Of a stretch of DNA of 21,235 bases, positions 1-7,110 are shown piece after piece. The DNA comes from Candidatus Obscuribacterales bacterium (lineage in GTDB: Bacteria > Cyanobacteriota > Vampirovibrionia > Obscuribacterales > Obscuribacteraceae), in assembly GCA_021732245.1 (NCBI GenBank), contig JAKFVJ010000007.1, forward strand, positions 1-21,235. The letters run 5' to 3'. Each line of letters starts with the position of its first letter. Position 1 is the first letter of the stretch. Under the pieces are notes generated by a model. The model saw nothing but the letters and a program-made list of their open reading frames with translations, did not search any database and had not been told where the DNA came from. The position numbers and the translations under genes were made by a program.

Positions 1-1
1 C

Positions 2-745
2 CAACTATTGCGCGAACTAGCCATTGAAAAGCTACCCATAGAAGAAATAATCCAACTAGAGTCCAATTTGAACACACTCAGAAAGGCAGACCCACTCTAT
101 GTTCGTCGGCTCAACGATTTGTCTTACTGGTTTGAACGCAATGGACTCATAGAAGAAGCTGAATCATACGCACAACAAGCGCTGAAGGCTGTAGACGGCA
201 AAGCAAATCCCGAAGCCCTTTTGAGCATGAATATGCTAATCAATCATATGATGGACCAGCAAAAGTATCTTGATGCTGAACAGTTGATGCGCACATCGGT
301 AGACATGTCGACGAAATTGAACGGCAATAATGACCTGACGACTAGATCGAACCTAGCTAGATTGTCTGACTACTTGCGCAACGAGGAGCGATTTGAAGAA
401 GCCGTTCCATTTATTGTTCGTCAAATTACCGCCGATAGAAAACTAGCAAAAACTATTGTTTTGCAGGATAAAGTTTATCATCTCAATCAAATCAAAGAAG
501 GCTTAGTGGACTTGTGTAATATCTATAAACACCTTGGACACACACAGCAAGAAATTCACTGGCTCAAGCAGCTCCACAAACAACTGGATGGTAACTTTGA
601 ATTTGATTTGCACAGAACGGTGATTGACAGACTTCTCAACTTGCTGCCAGTTTCACAATGCCAGGAATATATCGACAAAGCAATCTATTTGGACAAAGTA
701 ATGGCTGGTATGGACTCAGAAGGAGAACTCGTAAGTGCACACTGA
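2..745 (+). CDS. TPR-repeat protein, 5' truncated by the window edge
   Basis: The reading frame is open to the left edge (CAA CTA before the TTG at 8), so the true start lies outside the window and 247 residues are visible. The visible part is all helical and contains tetratricopeptide-like pairs. Clear segments are the one around residues 38-60 (LSYWFERNG followed by AESYAQQAL), the next around 70-100 (INHMMDQQKYLDAEQLMRTS) and a third around 110-140 (LARLSDYLRNEERFEEAVPF). TPR arrays are protein-interaction scaffolds, and nothing here shows a catalytic activity or a specific partner. The stop TGA at 743-745 overlaps the start of the downstream flavoprotein by 11 bp, so the two are probably co-transcribed and translationally coupled. 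The function of the full-length protein cannot be told from this fragment. Confidence 0.75.
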   Translation, partial: QLLRELAIEKLPIEEIIQLESNLNTLRKADPLYVRRLNDLSYWFERNGLIEEAESYAQQALKAVDGKANPEALLSMNMLINHMMDQQKYLDAEQLMRTSVDMSTKLNGNNDLTTRSNLARLSDYLRNEERFEEAVPFIVRQITADRKLAKTIVLQDKVYHLNQIKEGLVDLCNIYKHLGHTQQEIHWLKQLHKQLDGNFEFDLHRTVIDRLLNLLPVSQCQEYIDKAIYLDKVMAGMDSEGELVSAH

Positions 746-1907
746 TGTCATTATCATCGGTGCAGGCGCTGCCGGCATGATGTGCGCCATGCAGGCTGGT
801 CAACGCAGACGAAGTGTTGTCCTACTTGATCATGCATCTAAGATCGGCAAGAAGATATTGATTTCCGGCGGCGGACGCTGCAATTTTACCAACGTCAACA
901 CCAAGCCCGAATCTTTTGTTTCCCAGAATGCCCACTTCTGTAAATCAGCATTGTCGCGATTTACTCCAAGCGACTTCATAGCGCTGGTAAAGAAACATCG
1001 TATTGCCTTTCATGAAAAGAAGTTAGGTCAACTTTTCTGCGATGGCTCTGCGCAAAACATCATCGACATGCTGGTAAGTGAATGCGAAGATGCCGGATGC
1101 CGATTCACACTTGACTGCAAAGTTGAAAACATCAAGAAAGAAGATTCCTTTGTCGTAACAACGAGCAAAGGGACTTTTACTTCTGAATCTTTAGTCATTG
1201 CCACTGGCGGGCTCTCCATCCCACAAATTGGCGCAACCGGATTTGGTTACGATGTCGCTCGCCAATTCGGTTTAAAAATTGTCGAGACAAGACCAGCACT
1301 GGATGGCTTCAACTTTGCCGACGAAGACATACGCGAAATGACCGAATTGACTGGTCTATCAATTGATACAGTCGTATCAGCTAACGGCGCCTCTTTTCGC
1401 GAGAATATTTTGTTTACGCACACCGGCTTATCAGGTCCAGCAAGCCTACAAGCATCGCTTTATTGGAACCCCGGCAAATCCCTCAGTATAAATCTATTGC
1501 CAACAATAGACGCAGAAGAATGGCTTTTAGAAACACGCCGCAGTGGTTCAAAAGTAGAATTGAAAAACATTCTTGCAGAACAACTACCGAAAAGATTCGC
1601 GGAAAAGTTCTGCAAACTCTATCAACCATCGGTTCCAATTTCCCAGTTGTCCGATCAGAAACTTACCGAACTGGCACAACTCATACACGACTGGAAAGTA
1701 AAACCCGCACGTACCGTCGGGTACAAAAAAGCTGAAGTCACTCGTGGCGGCGTCGACACAAATGAATTGTCGTCAAAAACAATGGAAGCAAAGAAAATGC
1801 CTGGACTTTACTTTATAGGCGAAGTCGTCGACGTCACAGGACAACTAGGCGGCTACAACTTCCAATGGGCTTGGGCATCCGGTTACGCGGCCGGACAGTA
1901 CGTGTAG
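735..1907 (+). CDS. HI0933/YhiN-family FAD-dependent oxidoreductase
   Basis: A 390-residue flavoprotein, the usual length for the HI0933-like (YhiN, BaiN, 'aminoacetone oxidase family') group. Residues 9-14 are the dinucleotide-binding GAGAAG of an N-terminal Rossmann fold. Residues 44-53 (SGGGRCNFTN) are the family signature, TGGLSIPQIGATG lies near 156-168, and the C-terminal FAD contact VTGQLGGYNFQWAWASG is present, so the protein looks complete and active. The substrate of most members is unknown; it should be a soluble cytoplasmic redox enzyme. Translation starts at GTG 735, inside the end of the TPR gene, with an AAGGAG ribosome site at 720-725 (9-nt spacing). No other start with a ribosome site is available before the GAGAAG motif. 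A hairpin 20 bp after the stop may end transcription. Confidence 0.9.
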   Translation: MHTDVIIIGAGAAGMMCAMQAGQRRRSVVLLDHASKIGKKILISGGGRCNFTNVNTKPESFVSQNAHFCKSALSRFTPSDFIALVKKHRIAFHEKKLGQLFCDGSAQNIIDMLVSECEDAGCRFTLDCKVENIKKEDSFVVTTSKGTFTSESLVIATGGLSIPQIGATGFGYDVARQFGLKIVETRPALDGFNFADEDIREMTELTGLSIDTVVSANGASFRENILFTHTGLSGPASLQASLYWNPGKSLSINLLPTIDAEEWLLETRRSGSKVELKNILAEQLPKRFAEKFCKLYQPSVPISQLSDQKLTELAQLIHDWKVKPARTVGYKKAEVTRGGVDTNELSSKTMEAKKMPGLYFIGEVVDVTGQLGGYNFQWAWASGYAAGQYV

Positions 1908-1927
1908 ATCGTCATTCTGTATTGTAG

Positions 1928-1951
1928 GGGCGCATTGCATGCGCCCTTTCT
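1928..1951 (+). terminator. Hairpin between convergent genes, possible terminator
   Basis: A 7-bp perfect GC-rich stem (GGGCGCA at 1928-1934, TGCGCCC at 1940-1946) with a 5-nt loop, followed by TTTCT, lies between the convergent flavoprotein and 634-residue protein genes. On the plus strand it could act as a weak intrinsic terminator; on the minus strand no T-run follows it. The flanking GTAGGGGCGCA...TGCGCCC pattern also resembles dispersed intergenic repeats known in many bacterial genomes. Confidence 0.5.
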
Positions 1952-1967
1952 AAAGAAGCTCATATCT

Positions 1968-3872
1968 TCACTGCGCTATATGCGACAGGCATTCTGCTGC
2001 TTGTTCAAATTGCTGGTGAGCCTTATGAAGATCAGCGAGATCCTGCCAGAGCTGGCAAACAAAAGAACTGCCGCCGCCATGCATGGCTTCTGCCAGGCTA
2101 ATGTACTTTCGGTAGACCGGATCAGCCAGGTCAGGATTGATTTCAATTAGCGGTCTTCTACCGATTACATCTTCCGGATCAATGAGATAGGCATTTCCAT
2201 TTTTATCCAATCCAAAATTAGCCGGCCCTGCATTGGGATCTGAATCGTATTCCCAACCTGCATCATGCATGTCTTTCTCGACTTGTTTTATATGCTCATC
2301 TTGAACTTTAGCAGTTTCCAACTTCTCATATTTTTCCGCCTGTACTTTCGGTGAGTACGGTTTCTTTTCCAACGGCTGGCTCAGCAATGGACATGGAGGT
2401 CTTTCAGTAACAGGTCCCAGAACTATCACATCACCATCAGGAGTGGAAAAGGCAATGCGTTGATGCCCTGCGCCAACTAGTTTGCTGCCCGAGGGCAGTT
2501 CTGAAAGAGCTTGCTCAAAAGTAGCCATGTCTTTTACCATTTCAGATCCATACATTCCACCTTTGAGCATGCCTTGACTAACTGTACCTTCATCAAGCTG
2601 CAACACAAGACAGTCATTCAACATTTGCTTTCCAGTGGCATTCTCAGCATACATAATTGCTGTTTCCGAATCACTCCAAGGCATTACATAATTCATTCTT
2701 TGCAATTCACCATTTGCAGACTCCACTACTGCGGATCCATCCTCGTAAAGGCTATATTGCTTTCCATCAACAGATATTTTGGATTTCAGCTGTGCGGCTA
2801 CCTTTTCAGCCGAACTTGCATCCGATACAGCTTCTGCAGTAGTCACTACTTCCGTTGCTGTCGCTGCTTCTGCTAGCTGAGAGCCTTTTCGAATTGCATT
2901 TAGCGATTCAGCAACCTTACCCGCCGCCTTAAAAAGACCGGCACCGCCTGCTGCTAAAGCCGCCACATCAGGGACAACCTCGCCTATTTGTTCAGCCTTT
3001 TGACCTGCATTTTCAAGATTGGTTTCAGCAACCCACTTGCCCGCTTCTTCGACTTTCTTCGCTGCCAACTTATCTAACCCACCTACCTTATCCGAATCCT
3101 CTTTAAGTTGTTCGCCAAATTTTTCTGCAGCACCAAGTGCATTTACCGCTGCTTTTCCTAAGGTCTCGACAGTTGCCACGCCAAGTGCTCCTACTCCGGC
3201 AACATCTATCAGACCTGATGTTTTCTTATACTCTTCGGCTTTATCAAGGGTCTCGGCAGTCAGTTCCGCTGCGCCATGCGTGAGATCTCCGACTAGTTTC
3301 TGAGTACCTTTGCCGATGCCTTTTACAAATTTCAACTCAGCTTCGTCAATTCGACGAATGGCATGAATTGCTCCATCCACATTTTTTCGCACATCATCAG
3401 ATACACCTACATTTTTCATACCTTGATCAATAGCAGCTTCCGTTGCATCTAGAATTTGCCCAGCTGCTTTTTCCGGATCTTTAGCGATTTCTGTCACCTG
3501 GTTGATGCTTTGATTTACATTCTTGCGAACGTCTTCCGGCACGCCGACTTTCTTCATTGCGTCGTCGATACCATGCTTGGCACCTTCGACCATAGCATTT
3601 GCTTGTTTGTCCGCGTTTGCAATTGCATTAGATACACCGTCCACAAGATTTCCGAAAAATCCTTTCTCTTGCTTCTTCTTTTCATCAATTTCCACATGCG
3701 GCAGCACTCGTGAGTTTAGCAATTGATCATGCTCAGTTGCATCCTTATTCTGTACATGTTGAAGTACATTCGCTTGGTCTTCCGGGCGAATATGACCATG
3801 AGATTCAATACCCGATGCTTTACTCGGATTAGCAGACTTGTCCTTAGATTCAGCGGGTTTGTCACCACCCAT
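1968..3872 (-). CDS. Large helical protein with duplicated segment and possible degenerate kinase-like C-terminus
   Basis: I do not recognise this 634-residue protein. Residues 1-65 are polar and probably disordered. Residues 70-360 are Ala/Lys/Glu-rich amphipathic helices, including a 22-residue unit at 102-123 repeated at 148-169 (shared core VRKNV). A hydrophobic Gly/Ala-rich stretch lies around 219-250, with another at 300-320. Residues 365-634 look globular. Within them, LVGAGHQRIAFSTPDGDVIVL (465-485) resembles a kinase-type glycine loop without the usual lysine, and DPNAGPANFGLDKNGNAYLID (545-565) resembles a catalytic-loop and metal-binding segment. The last 30 residues look like one TPR-type helical pair. 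No signal peptide is seen. The ATG at 3870-3872 lies 2 nt after the previous gene's stop, preceded by GGGG, so it is the third gene of an operon. The kinase-like reading is an inference at low confidence. Confidence 0.75.
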   Translation of the reverse strand: MGGDKPAESKDKSANPSKASGIESHGHIRPEDQANVLQHVQNKDATEHDQLLNSRVLPHVEIDEKKKQEKGFFGNLVDGVSNAIANADKQANAMVEGAKHGIDDAMKKVGVPEDVRKNVNQSINQVTEIAKDPEKAAGQILDATEAAIDQGMKNVGVSDDVRKNVDGAIHAIRRIDEAELKFVKGIGKGTQKLVGDLTHGAAELTAETLDKAEEYKKTSGLIDVAGVGALGVATVETLGKAAVNALGAAEKFGEQLKEDSDKVGGLDKLAAKKVEEAGKWVAETNLENAGQKAEQIGEVVPDVAALAAGGAGLFKAAGKVAESLNAIRKGSQLAEAATATEVVTTAEAVSDASSAEKVAAQLKSKISVDGKQYSLYEDGSAVVESANGELQRMNYVMPWSDSETAIMYAENATGKQMLNDCLVLQLDEGTVSQGMLKGGMYGSEMVKDMATFEQALSELPSGSKLVGAGHQRIAFSTPDGDVIVLGPVTERPPCPLLSQPLEKKPYSPKVQAEKYEKLETAKVQDEHIKQVEKDMHDAGWEYDSDPNAGPANFGLDKNGNAYLIDPEDVIGRRPLIEINPDLADPVYRKYISLAEAMHGGGSSFVCQLWQDLADLHKAHQQFEQAAECLSHIAQ

Positions 3873-3874
3873 GG

Positions 3875-4333
3875 CTAGTACCCCATGCTGGAGGCTGCTC
3901 CAATTCCGTCCTCAAGAAGCCCTTTTAGAAAACCAAATTTCGATTGCGGCTGCTGCAATTGCTGAGTTGGTTGTATAGCGCAACCAGCATTTTGCTGTGC
4001 CTCGGACATATCAGCTGGTGCCGGGCCACCTGTATACATCTGACCTTGAGGCGTTATCGTCACGTAAATTGCTTGCCCTGTGCTTAAATTGGTCAACGTG
4101 TATTGACCTGGTGGCATCGAAGACATTCCTGGTTGTGACGGATCAACAGGACGCTGATTAGGAAAGTAAGGTGAGTATGGTGCCTGTTGATACTGCTGGG
4201 ATGATGCCACAGGAATCAGTTGCGGTCTTCCATTCTGATAGCCCTGATATGGCAAACTAGCCTGATAAGGATATTGCGCAAAAGCAGGCACACACGACAT
4301 AGACAGCAAGCACATCGCAAAAAACTCTTTCAT
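3875..4333 (-). CDS. Small exported Pro/Gln/Tyr-rich protein
   Basis: A 152-residue protein of unknown function. Residues 1-19 form a typical signal peptide with a short basic start, a hydrophobic core and probable cleavage after AFA before Gln-20. The mature part is low-complexity, rich in Pro, Gln, Tyr and Ser (repeated YQ, QQ and PY steps). It contains a short ordered-looking segment, TLTNLSTGQAIYVTITPQG, around residues 79-97, and one cysteine near 118. It is therefore likely to be secreted, periplasmic or surface-associated. An AAGGA ribosome site stands 7 nt before the ATG. It lies 25 nt after the preceding gene and 2 nt before the following one, so it is the middle cistron of a three-gene operon. 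Its company suggests a shared envelope or secretion-related role, but the sequence does not prove this. Confidence 0.8.
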   Translation of the reverse strand: MKEFFAMCLLSMSCVPAFAQYPYQASLPYQGYQNGRPQLIPVASSQQYQQAPYSPYFPNQRPVDPSQPGMSSMPPGQYTLTNLSTGQAIYVTITPQGQMYTGGPAPADMSEAQQNAGCAIQPTQQLQQPQSKFGFLKGLLEDGIGAASSMGY

Positions 4334-4358
4334 GCTTTTCCTTTCTATATTATTTTTT

Positions 4359-5486
4359 CTAACGCAGTAGGTTAATATCCACTTCTACTGATGGAGGTGG
4401 GGCCTTAGGTCCCAAGGAGCCGTTAGATGTCTCGCGAATTTTGATTTCGTGTTCTGCGTGCCCAAATGGTCCCGGCGGGGGTATTATTTCCGTCTCTTCA
4501 GTTGATGGTCCGCCAAACAGAATGGGACCAACATGATGATGCTTTACCTTATAGCCTTTTTTCTCAAGGTCTTTATAGAACGCCTCCTTCTGCTCTGGCG
4601 TGGCGGACTTCAGAAACTTTGCAACCGCTTTTTCATCGTGTTTTTCTATAGCTTCAACACCGGCATCAACTTCCTTCTGTTTTTCCGGTGGCAACTGTGA
4701 AAACTTTTCCATGACGTCTTTCTTAAATTGTTCCATTTGCTTCTGCTGATTATACTGTTCGCCCATCGGAGCTTCATCCATCGGAACTTCAACCTTCGGA
4801 AAACTTCGCTCAGCTGCTCCACCATGCTCACCAATGAACGTATTCAAAACAGACATATTGGTGTGAACACCCATTTTCTCCAATTCTTGTCTAGCTTCGG
4901 TAGCCATAGCCAAGATTTCCTTGTCGTCATATCCAAGTTTTTTAGCTATATCCTCAATCTTTTTCATTCCGTCGCCATCTTTTCCAAGGACAGCTTCGGT
5001 CATCATACACTTCATCAAATCATTTTTGATTCCATTTGCATCTAAATGCGCGCCGTCGATTTTATCCATCAATTGAACAGAATCACCCTGATAAATAGTC
5101 GGATCAATATCAGAAGCGCCTTTGCCCCACTTCATTTGCTCAACAGCATTGAGAGTTTCAAGCTCAGCTACTCCTTGCGGATGTTCAGTACGCGTTTTCA
5201 TTTCGTCTTCAAGGTATGGCGGAATAATACCGGTGTTACCGGGCACCATATGGTTGGATATGTCGTCCCGGATAACGTTACCTTGATTCTGCTCATACCT
5301 GACCGGGTCTAGGACAAGGTGGTCATCTTGAACGTTGACTTTCGGAAGATCTGTCGCCGAATCCTTTATCATCTTCTGGAAATCTTTGTACAACTCATCG
5401 GCACTCGGTTGTTTAGTATTCTCGGCCTTATCCGTTGGTTTTTGTCCCTCAACCTTATCCGGATTGTCATGTCTATGTCCAGCCAT
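4359..5486 (-). CDS. Charged helical protein of unknown function, first gene of the operon
   Basis: A 375-residue hydrophilic protein without signal peptide or membrane segment; I recognise no family. Residues 1-30 are polar and disordered-looking (HRHDNPDK, KPTDKAENTK), like the N-terminus of the third gene of this operon. The middle (about 100-200) is helical with Asp/Gly-rich turns such as GKDGDGMKKIEDIAKKLGYD. Around 240-300 lies a Lys/Glu-rich probable coiled coil (EQFKKDVMEKF, PPEKQKEVDAGVEAIEKHDEKA). The tail has a HHH cluster and Pro/Gly-rich segments. I chose ATG 5484-5486 because GGGGA stands about 9 nt upstream; a GTG at 5508-5510 would add eight residues but has no comparable site. 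A -10-like TATATT lies 34 nt before the ATG. The neighbours suggest an operon-specific complex, not a known pathway. Confidence 0.75.
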   Translation of the reverse strand: MAGHRHDNPDKVEGQKPTDKAENTKQPSADELYKDFQKMIKDSATDLPKVNVQDDHLVLDPVRYEQNQGNVIRDDISNHMVPGNTGIIPPYLEDEMKTRTEHPQGVAELETLNAVEQMKWGKGASDIDPTIYQGDSVQLMDKIDGAHLDANGIKNDLMKCMMTEAVLGKDGDGMKKIEDIAKKLGYDDKEILAMATEARQELEKMGVHTNMSVLNTFIGEHGGAAERSFPKVEVPMDEAPMGEQYNQQKQMEQFKKDVMEKFSQLPPEKQKEVDAGVEAIEKHDEKAVAKFLKSATPEQKEAFYKDLEKKGYKVKHHHVGPILFGGPSTEETEIIPPPGPFGHAEHEIKIRETSNGSLGPKAPPPSVEVDINLLR

Positions 5487-5519
5487 AATTAAAGTCCCCG
5501 TGTTAACCACTCATAGTGG

Positions 5520-5525
5520 AATATA
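5520..5525 (-). promoter_or_regulatory. Candidate -10 element for the three-gene operon
   Basis: Read on the minus strand, TATATT (5 of 6 to consensus) is preceded by GGG and would start transcription about 25-30 nt before the ATG at 5486, leaving room for the GGGGA ribosome site. No strong -35 is evident; a palindrome occupies that position. Confidence 0.35.
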
Positions 5526-5536
5526 CCCAGGCTGGA

Positions 5537-5548
5537 GTCCAATTGGAC
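5537..5548. promoter_or_regulatory. Perfect 12-bp palindrome GTCCAATTGGAC, operator candidate
   Basis: A perfect dyad upstream of the three-gene minus-strand operon. It sits about 12 bp upstream of the -10-like TATATT, near the expected -35 position, where a dimeric repressor could block polymerase. A second GTCC-N4-GGAC dyad occurs at 20663-20674 upstream of another minus-strand gene. That it binds a regulator is an inference. Confidence 0.3.
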
Positions 5549-5553
5549 AGCGC

Positions 5554-6576
5554 TTAATGTTTCTCAAATACCTTTTTATCTTCCAGCGAAAGCATGCGCA
5601 GTGCCGGATCTGAGAGGAATCGCACAGGCATAATTGGGTCGAAAATAGTCGAGCCCAGACCAAGCAACCCTGTACCGTACTGATTGGTTTTAATGCCCAA
5701 TCTCCGATAAAGCTCAAGACAGGCTCCAATACAGGTCCAATGCTCTTTTGCTAGGCGACCGAAAAACAAGCCGAGCCAGTCGTAACCACTGGCTTTTGTT
5801 TTGGCTAAAAGCCAGTCCCTTGTTGATTGAGGCAATGGCAAATCACAAATAAATTTAGTTCTTCTGGCATTTCTTGCATCACGCCAATGCGCATTCTCCA
5901 CTAACATCTCGTGCGCAATTGCAGCAGCTTGGTCCTTTTGTTCTTTGGTCCAGGCAGTGTTCAATCGCAAGATAATGTAATAGCCCGACTCGGCAGATGC
6001 GCGCGCAATTTCATTGAGGGGATTGAGCACAAGCCCGTCTTTCATGTACGAGCTAAAAGACTTCATGTCACCATTGGGTTCCTCAATAACCATTTCACCG
6101 TGTCCGACACTTTCATGTAAGTTGGCGGCTACTCGTCCGCTAGTCAACATGAGATCACCTGCAACAAGTGCTTCAGCAGGTGGACTCAACCAGCAACCTA
6201 GGGGCAGAGGACCATGCCCTTGTTTTTCGTATTTAGCTCTATTGCGCCGATACTGAATAGCTACAACAGTCCAAGCGACAAATTCCAGTGCAGCAATTAC
6301 CTTTACTTGTTCGTACATAGCCGCAAATACAGCAGCGCCGGCTAGAAACATCCCCATCACCAACGGAATTTCAACTTCCAGCCTGGACAAAATGTCGTAA
6401 TAAGTTTCAAGCAAGTGCCCGATTTGCATTCTTGTCACGACAAGCCAAGCACCGCTGACAATCACCGCGCCCAAACCAAAGCGCACGTCCAAGCCGCCGT
6501 CAAAAAATAACCAGGTCAGGACAAGCAAACATAGATAAATTACTGTTGTGGCAGACTTAACCAGCCGGTATCGCAT
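5554..6576 (-). CDS. Membrane protein with probable permuted NlpC/P60-type cysteine hydrolase domain
   Basis: A 340-residue protein. The N-terminal 110 residues hold about four hydrophobic helices (roughly 10-26, 32-50, 70-88, 92-108). The cytoplasmic or periplasmic remainder has features of circularly permuted NlpC/P60 (YiiX/YebB-like) papain-fold enzymes. These are a GDLMLTSG opening strand (140-147), a histidine in SVGHGEMVI (His-159) and, much later, a cysteine-bearing helix TCIGACLELYRRLGI (Cys-282 or Cys-286). In this order His precedes Cys, as expected for the permuted layout. Such domains cut or transfer acyl or peptide groups on lipids or cell-wall peptides; the substrate here is unknown. 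The ATG at 6574-6576 has only a weak GAGA-type ribosome site. It is transcribed divergently from the selenoprotein gene and ends 67 bp before the three-gene operon. The domain assignment is by motif only. Confidence 0.6.
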   Translation of the reverse strand: MRYRLVKSATTVIYLCLLVLTWLFFDGGLDVRFGLGAVIVSGAWLVVTRMQIGHLLETYYDILSRLEVEIPLVMGMFLAGAAVFAAMYEQVKVIAALEFVAWTVVAIQYRRNRAKYEKQGHGPLPLGCWLSPPAEALVAGDLMLTSGRVAANLHESVGHGEMVIEEPNGDMKSFSSYMKDGLVLNPLNEIARASAESGYYIILRLNTAWTKEQKDQAAAIAHEMLVENAHWRDARNARRTKFICDLPLPQSTRDWLLAKTKASGYDWLGLFFGRLAKEHWTCIGACLELYRRLGIKTNQYGTGLLGLGSTIFDPIMPVRFLSDPALRMLSLEDKKVFEKH

Positions 6577-6589
6577 TCTCAGACTCTAA

Positions 6590-6617
6590 TTGGGGTTTCC
6601 ATGCAAAATGATATCCT
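6590..6617 (+). promoter_or_regulatory. Candidate promoter of the selenoprotein gene
   Basis: TTGGGG (6590-6595) and TATCCT (6612-6617) are 16 bp apart. The -10 is preceded by TGA, giving an extended TG-N-TATCCT. The start would fall about 22 nt before the ATG at 6646, upstream of the GAGGAG ribosome site. This is a consensus match only. Confidence 0.35.
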
Positions 6618-6645
6618 GTAAGAGAGCATTTTGAGGAGTCTAAAT

Positions 6646-6990
6646 ATGGCGACTTTGGATTGGATGTACCACCGCCGTGGTTGAATGACCTGCACGCGGG
6701 CGCAAGAGTTTCTTGTGCGAAACAAAGTGGAAGCAAAAGAGATAGTTGATGCAGGCAAGAAACTGGGCGAGCAAGAAGCCATTAAGCTGGCCAAACAAGC
6801 CGATCATATATACGCTTCAAAAGGGACGAAAACCGTTCATTTTGATATGAAAACGGACAAACCAAGCAACGCAGACCTTCTGGCAGTGATGCTTGGACCA
6901 ACAGGCAACTTGCGAGCGCCAACAATTCGCAAGGGTCGCACCCTCTTGATAGGCTTCAACCAAGATAACTACAAGAAGGTTCTTACGTAG
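6646..6990 (+). CDS. ArsC-family selenoprotein with in-frame TGA (Sec-13) in a UxxC motif
   Basis: ATG 6646 is preceded by GAGGAG (6633-6638, 7-nt spacing), the best ribosome site nearby. The frame reads twelve codons ending in HRRG, then TGA at 6682-6684, then 101 more codons to TAG at 6988-6990. Read as selenocysteine, the product is 114 residues with U13-M-T-C16 where ArsC/Spx-like proteins carry their CxxC redox pair. The remainder is intact ArsC-like sequence: the helix after the motif, then TGNLRAPTIRKGRTLLIGFN near the C-terminus, including the conserved Arg-Ala-Pro. A (seleno)protein branch of the ArsC family is known. The ATG directly after the TGA has no ribosome site and would lack the redox motif. 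A hairpin lies 15 nt after the TGA. Probable role: a cytoplasmic thiol or selenol oxidoreductase; the substrate is unknown. It needs SelA/B/C/D elsewhere in the genome. Confidence 0.85.
6700..6718 (+). promoter_or_regulatory. Candidate bacterial SECIS hairpin
   Basis: In the mRNA, GCGCAAGA (6700-6707) pairs with TCTTGTGC (6711-6718) over 8 bp with one G-U, closing a GUU loop that begins with G. The stem starts 15 nt after the TGA and the loop lies 23-25 nt after it, within the range in which SelB-recognised bacterial SECIS loops act. The stem and loop sequences are not identical to any SECIS I can recall, so the assignment rests on position, shape and the loop G. Confidence 0.6.
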
Positions 6991-7010
6991 GGTTTCCACA
7001 TTGGACAGTC

Positions 7011-7060
7011 ATCCTGAGCCTCTGGCCAAGGATCTCACGCCGACCACAAGCCGTGAGATC
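7011..7060. repeat. Double-hairpin intergenic element before xpt
   Basis: Two inverted repeats lie in tandem. The first is ATCCT-GA-GCC / GGC-CA-AGGAT at 7011-7020 and 7024-7033, with a symmetric internal loop and a 3-nt apical loop. The second is a perfect 9-bp stem, GATCTCACG 7031-7039 / CGTGAGATC 7052-7060, with a 12-nt loop. They share 7031-7033, so they cannot both form fully. The string GTCATCCTGAGC...AAGGATCTCAC resembles dispersed palindromic repeats common in many bacteria. No T-tract follows, so a terminator role is doubtful. Confidence 0.5.
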
Positions 7061-7110
7061 ACTTACAATATTGTCTTGCGTCGTTGACGCTCACAGCAAA
7101 GGATAAGACC

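Noticed and set aside
6682..6684. TGA read as tryptophan under an altered genetic code
   Set aside because: TGG is used for Trp throughout and TGA ends several intact genes in the window.
6685..6990. Short gene starting at the ATG right after the TGA
   Set aside because: It has no ribosome site, starts in the middle of the family's redox motif, and leaves the GAGGAG-ATG at 6646 unexplained.
6991..7110. Purine riboswitch in the xpt leader
   Set aside because: The three-helix core and its conserved junction bases are not recognisable; only two competing hairpins are seen.
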